Shown here piece after piece: positions 13,558-21,429 of a stretch of DNA of 25,077 nucleotides. The notes beneath the pieces were generated by a model, which had not been told where the DNA came from, made no database searches, and saw only the letters and a program-made list of their open reading frames with translations. This stretch comes from Candidatus Moraniibacteriota bacterium (GTDB taxonomy: Bacteria; Patescibacteriota; Minisyncoccia; Moranbacterales; UBA2206). Made by a program: the position numbers and the translations under genes. Position 1 is the stretch's first letter, and each line of letters opens with the position of its first letter. The DNA lies in NCBI GenBank assembly GCA_027351145.1, contig DAIEIZ010000061.1, forward strand, positions 1 through 25,077, written 5' to 3'.

Positions 13558-13974
13558 ATGCCAGAAAGCTCAATTAAAGCAAAGCATTATCTCGGCTTAG
13601 ATTATGGCGAATCAAAAGTTGGCCTCGCAATTGCGGACAGTGAAACGCGGATTGCTTTTGCCTATGGTATGATAAAAAATGATGAAGATTTATTTCAAAA
13701 CATTTTAGCTCTTATTGAAAAAGAAAAAATCGAAGCTGTGGTCATCGGCATTCCAAGAAGAGTAAGAGATAAAAAAGTTGTATATGCTGGAGAAAAATTG
13801 GGCAAGGTTCTTGAAGAAGAAGGGATTGGTATTGTCTATCAGGATGAAATATATTCGACTAAAATAGCCCGAGAAAATTTAAAGGAAAAAGGGCTGCGTG
13901 ATATTAATCGCTTTGATGACGCCGAATCGGCGCGAATAATTTTGGATAGCTGGCTGAATAAGAAGAATTTGTGA
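13558..13974 (+). CDS. ruvX: RuvX/YqgF-family putative RNase H-fold nuclease
   Basis: Family members act in 16S rRNA 5'-end maturation and have been proposed as Holliday junction resolvases. 138 aa. Motifs in order: LGLDYGESKVGLAIAD (first acidic residue, residues 11-26), VVIGIPRR, YQDEIYSTKIARENLKEKG (family DERxTT position) and DDAESARIILDSWL (last acidic motif). The second motif differs from the common GLPxxxDG. Start ATG 13558; a short ATG ORF of 12 codons (13539-13577) with GAAGGTG before it overlaps this start and could affect translation. Confidence 0.85.
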   Translation: MPESSIKAKHYLGLDYGESKVGLAIADSETRIAFAYGMIKNDEDLFQNILALIEKEKIEAVVIGIPRRVRDKKVVYAGEKLGKVLEEEGIGIVYQDEIYSTKIARENLKEKGLRDINRFDDAESARIILDSWLNKKNL

Positions 13975-13990
13975 TTTCGATAGCATTTTG

Positions 13991-13999
13991 TGGTAGAAT
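13991..13999 (+). promoter_or_regulatory. Extended -10 promoter before the SGNH hydrolase gene
   Basis: TGGTAGAAT matches the extended -10 form (TGN plus TATAAT with one change). No convincing -35 at 17 bases; TTGTGA at 13969 would need a spacer of 19. The predicted RNA start near 14006 gives a leader of about 27 nt to ATG 14033. Confidence 0.5.
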
Positions 14000-14032
14000 G
14001 TGTTTGTATAGGGCAAATCATTATAAAATAAA

Positions 14033-15100
14033 ATGTTCAAGCGTTCATTGATTATATTTTTGTTTTTAGTATCAATTACGGTTTTTTGTGACATTTCTTT
14101 TGCAAGAGCTGATGATTCAACGAAGATTTACGCCATTGGGGACAGTTTGACGGCTGGAAATGATTCTGCGCCATCGTATGTTGGCAGACTAAGCGCGTTA
14201 CTCGGACCTTCTTGCGAGGTTGTTAATAAGGGAAAGGGTGGAAATACAACTATTGATATGCTTAGTCGATTTGATGCCGATATTTTAAGCAGTAATCCCG
14301 ATTATGTTATAATTTGGGGCGGTATTAATGATATTGGGCGTGATGAAACCGCTCAGGCAGTGGAGGATCGACTCCAAACGATGTATGCCAAGGCCCATAA
14401 TGCCGGAATTAAGGTCATAGCGATCAATATCGCACCTTTTAAGGGTGCCAGCAGTCATTATTCAATAACTCATCAGTTTGCGGCTGACTTGATAAATGAT
14501 TGGATTGCCAATCAGGCATTAGATGTTGATTATCGAATTGACGCAAAAACACTATTGGCTGACTCTCAAAATGCAAATACTTTACGTCCTAAATATGATG
14601 ACGGAGGACATCTGCATCTTAATGTAGCGGGTCAGGATTTGCTTGGAGAAAAACTTTATCAAGAAGTTGAATGGAAATCAAATACCTCGGGTTGTGATAA
14701 GGAGACTTGTGTGGGTAATTCCTGCTGGAATGGGGTGGAGTTTGTGGCTGGCGTTAAGATTGAAAATTGTGCCACAGTTTCCGCCAAGGTCAGTCCGGAA
14801 GCTATCATAGCGCCTGACTCGGCGTATATTACTTGGACATCTAATAATGCTTCTAAATTGGAAGCAGCTTGTCTGTCTGGACCGGTTATCATTCATCGAG
14901 GAGGGTTTTATATGAATGATGTTGAATGTAGAGACAAGGGTCTTTTTGCGGAATGTACGGACAAGGGGTATGAGTTTAAGTTTTCTGCTAATCAAGTGGG
15001 TTTGGAAATGTGCGTATTTTATCCCACCAATAAGGCAAATGGTTTTTTTGGTACGCCTTTTTATGTAAATATAAAAGTCTTGGGTAGTTCGAATTTGTAG
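14033..15100 (+). CDS. Secreted SGNH/GDSL hydrolase with Cys-rich C-terminal domain
   Basis: Predicted exported esterase or deacylase; substrate unknown. 355 aa. Residues 1 to about 27 are a signal peptide (KRSLIIFLFLVSITVF, then ...SFARA). The SGNH fold follows: block I GDSLTAG with Ser38, block II NKGKGG, block III GGIND with Asn99, and block V DGGHLHLN with Asp190 and His193, so the catalytic set is complete. From about 215 to 355 there is a second part with about eight cysteines and the phrase TWTSNNASKLEAAC, which looks like an Ig-like or beta-sandwich domain that could be disulphide-bonded outside the cell. No ribosome site is visible. It could act on envelope polysaccharide esters or lipids. 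Confidence 0.85.
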   Translation: MFKRSLIIFLFLVSITVFCDISFARADDSTKIYAIGDSLTAGNDSAPSYVGRLSALLGPSCEVVNKGKGGNTTIDMLSRFDADILSSNPDYVIIWGGINDIGRDETAQAVEDRLQTMYAKAHNAGIKVIAINIAPFKGASSHYSITHQFAADLINDWIANQALDVDYRIDAKTLLADSQNANTLRPKYDDGGHLHLNVAGQDLLGEKLYQEVEWKSNTSGCDKETCVGNSCWNGVEFVAGVKIENCATVSAKVSPEAIIAPDSAYITWTSNNASKLEAACLSGPVIIHRGGFYMNDVECRDKGLFAECTDKGYEFKFSANQVGLEMCVFYPTNKANGFFGTPFYVNIKVLGSSNL

Positions 15101-15156
15101 TTGTTGGTAGGTTTATTTTAGGATAGTGGCTATTGATTTTATTGTATTTGTGGCTT

Positions 15157-16749
15157 ATGATGAGTTATATGCGAGAAGTGCTTCTTAGGAAATTACAAGC
15201 AGTTTTTAGCCGGGCTTTCCCGGGCGTTTTGTTTTCCAATGAAAATTTTGAAATTAACTATCCACCAGAAGAATTTGGTGATTATTCAACTAACCTTGCG
15301 CTTAAAGCAGCGAAAGAACTTAAAAAGAATCCACGCGAGATTGCAGAATTGATAAAAAATGAATTAGAAAAAGATGGCATCCAAGAAAAACTTTTTTCCA
15401 AAATTGAAGTAGTGGGCGCGGGCTTTTTGAATTTTAGTTTGTCAAGTGAAGCGCGTGGTAAGGAAATTGAAAAAATTAATGTTGCCAATGGAGATTATGG
15501 CAGTACTCAGGCTGGAAAAGACAAAAGGATTCATTTGGATTTTGTTAGTGCTAATCCAACAGGGCCAATTCATTTGGGCAATGGTCGGGGTGGACCACTC
15601 GGTGATGTGCTGGCGAATGTGCTTGTGAAAAATGGATTTTCTGTCTGGAGGGAATATTATGTCAATGATTTTGGCAACCAGATTAAAGTTTTGGGACATT
15701 CCATTCTCAAGGATGGCGAGGCGCAGTATCGCGGTGAATATATTGATAATTTGGCCGAAAAAAATCAAGAAGCTGACCCATTTGCGGTTGGGCAAAAGGC
15801 GACGAAAATAATTCTGAATGAAATGATAAGGCCCGCAATGGAATCTTTGGGAATTATGTTTGACGAATATTTTTGCGAGAGCTCACTGCATGCCAGTGGC
15901 GAAGTGGAAAAAGCCTTTGAGGCGCTCAAGGCAAAAGATTTACTTTATGAAAAAGAAGGCGCGTTGTGGTTTTGCGCAGAAAAATTTGGCGATGAAAAAG
16001 ATCGGGTGGTAAGAAAAACAACTGGTGAAATTACGTATTTTGGCGGAGATATTGCCTATCATCTGAACAAGTTACAAACGAGAAACTTTGATTTGGCGCT
16101 GGATATTTGGGGTGCAGATCATCATGGAGATGTTGTTCGCGTGAAGGGAGCCATGGAAGCTTTGGGATATCGTGAGAAAGTAAAAATTTTAATTACGCAA
16201 AATCTTACCGTGCTCAAAAATGGCGAAGAGTTTAAGATGTCTAAAAGAAAAGGGCAGTATATTTGCCTTGAGGATTTGATTGATGAAGTCGGGCGTGACG
16301 CGGTGCGTTTCATTTTCTTGGCATATTCCGCCAATTCGCCAATGATTTTTGATATAAATCTTGCGAAAGAGAAATCGAACAAGAACCCTGTTTTTTATGT
16401 TCAATATGCCTATGCCAGAATGGCGGGGATTCTCAGGAAAACAAAAAAGGAAGCAGTGGGCGTAGCTGATTTTTCACTACTTACAAATGAAAAAGAAATT
16501 GAACTTATTCGTCATTTGATGCGTTTTCCTGATTTAATCTCAGAAATTGCGGAGAATTATGAAGTGCATCGACTTACTCATTATGCAATAAAACTGGCGG
16601 ATAAATTCCATAGCTTTTATCACGCATCACGTATTTTGGATGAGGAAAAAAGCTTAGCATCAGCAAGAAGGGAATTGGTCAGTGCGACGAAGGTTGTTTT
16701 AGGCGAATCTTTGCGACTCATTGGCATTAGCGCGCCAGAAAAGATGTAA
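15157..16749 (+). CDS. argS: Arginine-tRNA ligase
   Basis: Charges tRNA-Arg with arginine. Class I synthetase of 530 aa. The N-terminal Add-1-like domain has FEINYPPEEFGDYSTNLALK; the HIGH box is present as NPTGPIHLGNGRGGPLGD; YYVNDFGNQIKVLGHSI follows; the KMSKS-type motif is EFKMSKRKGQYICLEDL; the DALR anticodon-binding C-terminus contains FYVQYAYARMAGILR and HRLTHYAIKLADKFHSFYH. The frame is open back to a TTG at 15133. ATG 15157, 15160 and 15169 are all possible starts; none has a good ribosome site. Confidence 0.95.
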   Translation: MMSYMREVLLRKLQAVFSRAFPGVLFSNENFEINYPPEEFGDYSTNLALKAAKELKKNPREIAELIKNELEKDGIQEKLFSKIEVVGAGFLNFSLSSEARGKEIEKINVANGDYGSTQAGKDKRIHLDFVSANPTGPIHLGNGRGGPLGDVLANVLVKNGFSVWREYYVNDFGNQIKVLGHSILKDGEAQYRGEYIDNLAEKNQEADPFAVGQKATKIILNEMIRPAMESLGIMFDEYFCESSLHASGEVEKAFEALKAKDLLYEKEGALWFCAEKFGDEKDRVVRKTTGEITYFGGDIAYHLNKLQTRNFDLALDIWGADHHGDVVRVKGAMEALGYREKVKILITQNLTVLKNGEEFKMSKRKGQYICLEDLIDEVGRDAVRFIFLAYSANSPMIFDINLAKEKSNKNPVFYVQYAYARMAGILRKTKKEAVGVADFSLLTNEKEIELIRHLMRFPDLISEIAENYEVHRLTHYAIKLADKFHSFYHASRILDEEKSLASARRELVSATKVVLGESLRLIGISAPEKM

Positions 16750-16761
16750 TGAAATTTTTCT

Positions 16762-17466
16762 ATGTCGAGTTTAAAAAATCTACTGACTGATTTGGAAAAA
16801 TTAAAAAATCCTGCCAAGGCGAAAATTTCAGCGGGATTTTTTAAGACCGGCAAAGGTGAGTATGGCGAGGGGGATATTTTTTGGGGAATTATGGTGCCGC
16901 AGCAGCGCATTGTGGCGCAAAAATATTTTCGCAAAATTGGCTTTTCCGATTTGAAATTTCTGTTAAAGCAAAAAGTGCATGATCTTCGTTTCACCGCTAG
17001 CGCAATTCTTGTTTTGAAATATCAAAAAGGCGATTCGGATGAAAGGGTGCGGGTGGCGAAGTTTTATCTTAAAAATTTGAGAGGCATTAACAACTGGGAC
17101 TTGGTTGATTTATCGGCCCCACAAATTTTGGGAGATTATTTGTTTGAAAAAGACAAGGCTGTTTTATATGAATTGGCAAGATCAAAAAATCTTTGGAAGC
17201 GACGGGTTGCCATGCTTACTACTTTTGGATTTATTAAAAAAAATCAATTTTCTGACGCTCTCAAGATTGCTGGTAATTTGTTGGGTGATAAACATGATTT
17301 GATTCACAAAGCGGTTGGTTGGATGTTGCGAGAAATCGGCAAAAGAAATAAGGAGGTTGAGGTAAGATTTTTAGTTAAATTTGCTAAAAAGATACCAAGA
17401 ACCGCCCTGCGCTATGCGATTGAAAAATTTTCCAAAAATGAAAGAATTGAATTTTTGAAAAAGTAA
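16762..17466 (+). CDS. AlkD-family DNA alkylation repair protein
   Basis: Base excision of alkylated purines by a HEAT-like repeat glycosylase. 234 aa. Seen: FFKTGKGEYGEGDIFWGIMV near the N-terminus, PQQRIVAQKYF, NNWDLVDLSAPQILGDYL (Trp and Asp at family catalytic positions), LWKRRVAMLTTFGFIK, and HKAVGWMLREIGKRN with the second conserved Trp, then RTALRYAIEKF. The product is helical throughout, of normal length. It sits 12 bases after argS, perhaps co-transcribed. Subfamily not certain. Confidence 0.88.
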   Translation: MSSLKNLLTDLEKLKNPAKAKISAGFFKTGKGEYGEGDIFWGIMVPQQRIVAQKYFRKIGFSDLKFLLKQKVHDLRFTASAILVLKYQKGDSDERVRVAKFYLKNLRGINNWDLVDLSAPQILGDYLFEKDKAVLYELARSKNLWKRRVAMLTTFGFIKKNQFSDALKIAGNLLGDKHDLIHKAVGWMLREIGKRNKEVEVRFLVKFAKKIPRTALRYAIEKFSKNERIEFLKK

Positions 17467-17688
17467 TCAGAAAAATGATAGAAAAAAGAAGCTGACAAAT
17501 AGGAGCAATAAAACTTTTCGGAACTACGCTGTAAGTAGCGGCATATCTGGATTTGTTTTTTTTGTTTTATCTATCCCGTTTTTTATTTTCTGTATTTTTG
17601 CTCTGGCTAATGCATATTCACTTTTCTAGGTCGCGCATAATTTTTAGATTAGTGCTGGCAGTAAGCCGAAGTTCTAATTTTAGGAGAA
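17467..17688. other. Intergenic stretch with no clear gene
   Basis: T-rich sequence with a weak CTAC/GTAG hairpin near 17524-17538 followed by a T-rich tract from about 17551. A 60-codon frame here is composed mainly of TTT-type codons and has no start signal. It might include the end of the alkD transcript. Confidence 0.5.
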
Positions 17689-17979
17689 ATGGAGCACGTG
17701 CTGGATTATACGATTTCTCAATCTGGTGCGAATAAGGAGATTTGTGTTTCAGGGAAGTCTAACCGCGTCTTTACTTTTTTTACGCCGCTTATCTGCCTTG
17801 GAGAAAAGAAAGGTTTTAATTTGAAAGAGGTGGAAGATTATGGTGGCATTCTTAATGAAAAATCAGTCTTTTATTTCAGAGATACCCTAGGATGGGCAGC
17901 GATGCGCCTAAATTGGCACGAGGGCATGAAATTATGGATTTCCGAAGGTTTGGCAGATAAATTGAAGTTGGCTCAGTAG
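17689..17979 (+). CDS. Uncharacterised 96-aa ORF
   Basis: I do not recognise this protein. The frame starts MEHVLDYTISQSGANKEI and ends EGMKLWISEGLADKLKLAQ. It contains a short hydrophobic patch VFTFFTPLICLG (residues about 27-38), two cysteines and three tryptophans. AGGAG at 17682-17686 is only two bases before the ATG, too close; an in-frame GTG at 17698 has better spacing (11 bases). It is flanked by non-coding DNA on both sides and could be a genuine small gene or a fragment. Confidence 0.4.
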   Translation: MEHVLDYTISQSGANKEICVSGKSNRVFTFFTPLICLGEKKGFNLKEVEDYGGILNEKSVFYFRDTLGWAAMRLNWHEGMKLWISEGLADKLKLAQ

Positions 17980-18049
17980 GGAGATGTTGGGATGGAAATG
18001 ATATTATTGTGGTATGGATTTTTCGGATATTTTGTCTTTAGGGTTTTTA

Positions 18050-18058
18050 TGCTACAAT
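18050..18058 (+). promoter_or_regulatory. Extended -10 promoter before the glycosyltransferase gene
   Basis: TGCTACAAT is an extended -10 (TGN plus TACAAT). No good -35 is present at 17 bases. RNA start predicted near 18065, about 30 nt before ATG 18097. Confidence 0.45.
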
Positions 18059-18096
18059 AATGATGTTGTTTAAGTGGCTATATTTTTGTCAAAATC

Positions 18097-18858
18097 ATGA
18101 GTGAAAAAGTATTTCTTTCTGTTGTTATTCCGGCATATAACGAAGGAGGAAGAAAAGGGGATGAATTAAAGAAGAATATTGAGGAAATCGGCAAATATGC
18201 CAAAACGAAAAATTGGACATATGAAGTTATTGTTGTAAGTGATGGGTCTAAGGATAACACAGTTGAATTTACCAGAAATCTTGCGCCATTAGTTTCTAGG
18301 CTGGAGGTTATCGATCGCAAAGAGAATCGGGGTAAATGGTATTCGGTAAGGGAAGGATTTTTGAAAGCAAAAGGAGCCTATCGACTGCTTACCGATGCAG
18401 ATGGCGCAACTGCAATTTCCAATCTGGATGGATTTTTAGAAGCAATGAAGAATGGTGAGGATGTTATTATCGGATCAAGAGATTTAAATGATTCAAAGAT
18501 AAAAAAGCACCAACCGAGATGGAAGGAACTGATGGGAGACGCTGGAAACTATCTCATCCAATTCATGCTGGGCCTTCGGGGAATTTTGGACACGCAATGT
18601 GGCTTTAAGATTCTTTCAGAAAAGGCGACTCTGGAAATTGTTCCCTTAATGCAGGTGGATCGTTGGGGCGGAGACTTTGAAATGCTGATGCTGGCGAAAA
18701 AGATGAAATATGATATTGTGCAGGTGCCGGTTATTTGGGAAGATGCGGGGCTGAGTTTAGTAGGAGCGGCTGGTCTTGGCGGATATTCTTCGACGCTTAA
18801 AGAACTTTTTCAAGTAAAATGGAAAATGATGACAGGAAAATATAAAATAAAAAAATAG
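18097..18858 (+). CDS. Family 2 glycosyltransferase, dolichyl/polyprenyl-phosphate type
   Basis: Transfers a sugar from a nucleotide donor, probably to a polyprenyl phosphate carrier at the cytoplasmic face of the membrane. 253 aa, GT-A fold. Motifs: SVVIPAYNEGGRKGDELKKN (residues about 8-27), YEVIVVSDGSKDNT, NRGKWYSVREGFLKAKG, the metal-binding LLTDADGATA (DxD-like), IIGSRD, and LDTQCGFKILSEKA. No transmembrane helices follow, so it resembles the DPM1/ALG5-like soluble form. Acceptor not deducible. It starts ATG 18097 and has its own promoter candidate. Confidence 0.88.
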   Translation: MSEKVFLSVVIPAYNEGGRKGDELKKNIEEIGKYAKTKNWTYEVIVVSDGSKDNTVEFTRNLAPLVSRLEVIDRKENRGKWYSVREGFLKAKGAYRLLTDADGATAISNLDGFLEAMKNGEDVIIGSRDLNDSKIKKHQPRWKELMGDAGNYLIQFMLGLRGILDTQCGFKILSEKATLEIVPLMQVDRWGGDFEMLMLAKKMKYDIVQVPVIWEDAGLSLVGAAGLGGYSSTLKELFQVKWKMMTGKYKIKK

Positions 18859-18910
18859 TATTTAGTCTTTGGCACTGGTAGTCTTGAGAGTATCGAGTGC
18901 TGTTTGCTAA

Positions 18911-19945
18911 ATGCCAGGTATTAATTTGGAAACAGAAAAAAATAAAACAAAATCAACGGAATTGCGACAGGATTTGGTGACGGGCGATTGGGTGGTTGTT
19001 TCAACTATTCGCGCGAAAAGGCCGGATGAATTTGCCAATAAGGAAATCAATGATGAAAGTGGCGAGGATGCAAAAGGTTGTCTTTTTTGTGATCCCATCG
19101 CTTCCGGACAGGAAAAAGATGTTCTTATTTATGGCACGGGCGATTCTGATTGGAGTCTGCGCGTTTTTCCAAATAAATATCCAGCTTTTTTTAGACCAAC
19201 CGGTGGGCAAATTATGCATAAGGAGGAAGGTCCCTATTTTCGGATGGACAGCATCGGGTATCATGAGGTAGTTGTGACTAGAGATCATGACAAGCACATT
19301 GGTAGGATGGATCCAATTATGGTGGCGGAAGTGTTAGATGCTTATCAATCGCGCTATATTGATCTGATGAATAAAAAATCAGTGAATTATATCGATATCT
19401 TCCATAATCATGGGAAAAGCGCCGGGGCGCATATTATCCATCCACATTCACAATTAATGGCTATTCCTGTGGTTTCTCCATATGTTCAATCGGAGCTGTA
19501 CGGTGCAGAAAAGTACTATCAAGCCAATAAACATTGTGTATATTGCGCAATATTAGAATGGGAAAAAGAAGCGCAAAAAAGAATTGTGTTCGAAAATGAA
19601 GAGTTTATCGTGTTTTGTCCTTTTGCAGCTCGGGCAAATTTTGAGATGTGGGTCATGCCCAAAAGACATAAGCCTTATTTTGAAAGAATAACAGAAAATG
19701 AAAAAATGGCAGGCGGAGAGGCTTTGCAAAAAGCAATTGCGAAATTGGACAAAGGACTGAATAATCCGGATTTTAATTTCTACATTCACACTTCTCCTTG
19801 TGATGGAAGGGATTACCCTCATTTTCATTGGCATATAGAAATTTTGCCAAAATTGAACATTTGGGCTGGGTTTGAGATATCAACCGGAATTGAAATTGTG
19901 ACAATCGGTCCGGAAGATGCGGCGGAGTATTTAAAAAACATATAA
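18911..19945 (+). CDS. galT: GalT-family nucleotidylyltransferase (galactose-1-phosphate uridylyltransferase)
   Basis: Leloir-pathway-type enzyme that exchanges hexose-1-phosphate and nucleotide sugar. 344 aa, HIT superfamily. Features: RQDLVTGDWVVVSTIRAKRP near the N-terminus, zinc cysteines Cys57 and Cys60 (CLFCDP), the FPNKYPAF segment, the active-site HPHSQ at 177-181 with His179 as the expected nucleophile, a second CxxC (CVYC), and HFHWHIEILPK. The usual motif is HPHGQ, so Ser replaces Gly. Substrate specificity (UDP-galactose or ADP-glucose) cannot be decided here. It fits a role in sugar salvage or supply for the glycosyltransferase next door. Confidence 0.85.
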   Translation: MPGINLETEKNKTKSTELRQDLVTGDWVVVSTIRAKRPDEFANKEINDESGEDAKGCLFCDPIASGQEKDVLIYGTGDSDWSLRVFPNKYPAFFRPTGGQIMHKEEGPYFRMDSIGYHEVVVTRDHDKHIGRMDPIMVAEVLDAYQSRYIDLMNKKSVNYIDIFHNHGKSAGAHIIHPHSQLMAIPVVSPYVQSELYGAEKYYQANKHCVYCAILEWEKEAQKRIVFENEEFIVFCPFAARANFEMWVMPKRHKPYFERITENEKMAGGEALQKAIAKLDKGLNNPDFNFYIHTSPCDGRDYPHFHWHIEILPKLNIWAGFEISTGIEIVTIGPEDAAEYLKNI

Positions 19946-20031
19946 CATACGGCACGTAGCTTGCAGCAATTAACAAATTTAAAATCTGGCGATTTATTGT
20001 TATATGTTTCATGCTATATGTTTCATGACAA
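19936..20031. repeat. Inverted repeat with ATGTTTCATG units (galT-dedA gap)
   Basis: AAACATATAACA (19936-19947), overlapping the galT stop, and TGTTATATGTTT (19998-20009) form a perfect 12-base inverted repeat. The right side also contains TATATGTTTCATG twice in tandem (from about 20001 and 20015), ending just before the dedA ATG. Related words occur before adk. Confidence 0.6.
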
Positions 20032-20649
20032 ATGGTTGAAAAGATTATTTCTGTTCTAGCTGGTTTTATTATTGCTAGCATTTCGATGTTTGGTTATTGG
20101 GGTGTGGCGCTCATGATGGCAATTGAGTCTGCTTGCATTCCCTTGCCAAGCGAGATTATCATGCCTTTTTCCGGCTACTTGGTTTCCACGGGGCAATTTT
20201 CTCTTTGGGGAGTATCGCTGGCTGGAGCGATTGGATGTGTTTTGGGGAGTACTTTGGCCTATTGGGTCGGCTATTATGGAGGACGACCGGCGGCGGAAAA
20301 ATATGGAAAATATATTTTAGTTACGCATCGCGATCTAGACATTGCGGATAATTTTTTCAAAAAATATGGCAACTTTGCGGTATTTTTTTCCCGTCTTCTT
20401 CCTGTTGTGCGAACGTTTATTTCTCTTCCGGCCGGGGTCGCTCAGATGAATTTTCCTAAGTTTATTATTTATACCTTTTTGGGATCTTTGCCGTTTTGTT
20501 ATCTGCTAGCCTATATCGGGAAAAAGTTGGGAGATAATTGGAACACACTCGGAGTTTATTTCCATAGATTTGATGCGATAATCGGAGTGTTTGTTTTAGT
20601 CGGTTTGGTTTTGTTTATAAGAAGACATTTGAATATTAGAGAAAAATAA
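20032..20649 (+). CDS. DedA-family membrane protein
   Basis: Integral membrane protein of the DedA/VTT (SNARE-associated) family, linked to lipid carrier or phospholipid scrambling and to membrane homeostasis. 205 aa with about five hydrophobic segments. The diagnostic parts are ESACIPLPSEIIMPFSGYLV (first re-entrant helix, conserved E and P), LGSTLAYWVGYYGGR and FFSRLLPVVRTFISLPAGVAQMNF (second re-entrant helix with the conserved arginines). Start ATG 20032. One base separates it from tpiA, so it is likely co-transcribed with glycolysis genes. Confidence 0.92.
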   Translation: MVEKIISVLAGFIIASISMFGYWGVALMMAIESACIPLPSEIIMPFSGYLVSTGQFSLWGVSLAGAIGCVLGSTLAYWVGYYGGRPAAEKYGKYILVTHRDLDIADNFFKKYGNFAVFFSRLLPVVRTFISLPAGVAQMNFPKFIIYTFLGSLPFCYLLAYIGKKLGDNWNTLGVYFHRFDAIIGVFVLVGLVLFIRRHLNIREK

Positions 20650-20650
20650 T

Positions 20651-21412
20651 ATGAAGAAAATTATTGTCGGAAATATGAAAATGAACGTTCTCTCCGTTCA
20701 AGAGCGGGATCAATATTTAAAGTCTTTTAAAAAAGAATTAATCAGGAAGAAAATAGAAAATTCGGAAATTGTGCTTTGCCCATCTGCGATCCATCTGGAA
20801 AATTTTGGAAAAACTTTAGGTAAAAGAGTGCTCCTGGGCGGGCAGAATTGTTTTTGGGAAGACGGTGGTTCGTATACGGGGGAAATTTCTCCATTGATGC
20901 TTAAAAATTTTGGTTGTGCATATGTGATTATTGGACACAGCGAGCGGCGTAAATATTTCGGAGAGAATGATGCGTCGATCAATCAAAAAGTTTTGTCGAG
21001 TCTTAGAAACGGCCTGTCTCCAATAATATGCGTAGGAGAAACAAAGACGGAAAGACAATCTGGGGAAACAATGCAGGTTATCACCCGGCAGGTTAAGGCG
21101 GCTTTCTCGGGAGTGGTTTTAGGAAAATTGGAAAAAATCATTGTTGCTTATGAACCGATTTGGTCGGTTGGATCTGATGCTATTCCGACGAGTAATGAAA
21201 TTCTGGAGGCAAAAGTTTTAATTCAAAAAATTTTGGCGCGTAGTTTTTCTCAAAATGTGATCCAAAAAATGCGCATAATCTATGGTGGCTCGGTTAGTGT
21301 GAAAACCGTGAAGCAAGCGTGTATTGATAGTGGAATGGAGGGGGCGCTTATTGGAAGAGAAAGCTTGATGCCAAGGGAATTTTTAAAAATCGTGAAAATT
21401 ATAAACGGGTAA
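20651..21412 (+). CDS. tpiA: Triose-phosphate isomerase
   Basis: Interconverts dihydroxyacetone phosphate and glyceraldehyde 3-phosphate. 253 aa, (beta/alpha)8 barrel. Catalytic residues are present: Asn8 and Lys10 (GNMKMN), His96 (IIGHSERRKYFGE) and Glu168 (AYEPIWSVG); phosphate-binding YGGSVSVKT is near the C-terminus. Two differences are seen: GNMKMN in place of the common GNWKMN, and the catalytic loop 6 reads WSVGSDAIPT in place of WAIGTGKTAT. The start is ATG 20651, one base after the dedA stop. fba follows 17 bases later. Confidence 0.95.
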   Translation: MKKIIVGNMKMNVLSVQERDQYLKSFKKELIRKKIENSEIVLCPSAIHLENFGKTLGKRVLLGGQNCFWEDGGSYTGEISPLMLKNFGCAYVIIGHSERRKYFGENDASINQKVLSSLRNGLSPIICVGETKTERQSGETMQVITRQVKAAFSGVVLGKLEKIIVAYEPIWSVGSDAIPTSNEILEAKVLIQKILARSFSQNVIQKMRIIYGGSVSVKTVKQACIDSGMEGALIGRESLMPREFLKIVKIING

Positions 21413-21429
21413 TTTATAGAGAAAAATAT

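Noticed and set aside
17553..17735. 60-codon frame with a hydrophobic N-terminus
   Set aside because: The hydrophobic residues come from a T-rich tract, no ribosome site or start codon supports it, and it overlaps the better ORF at 17689.
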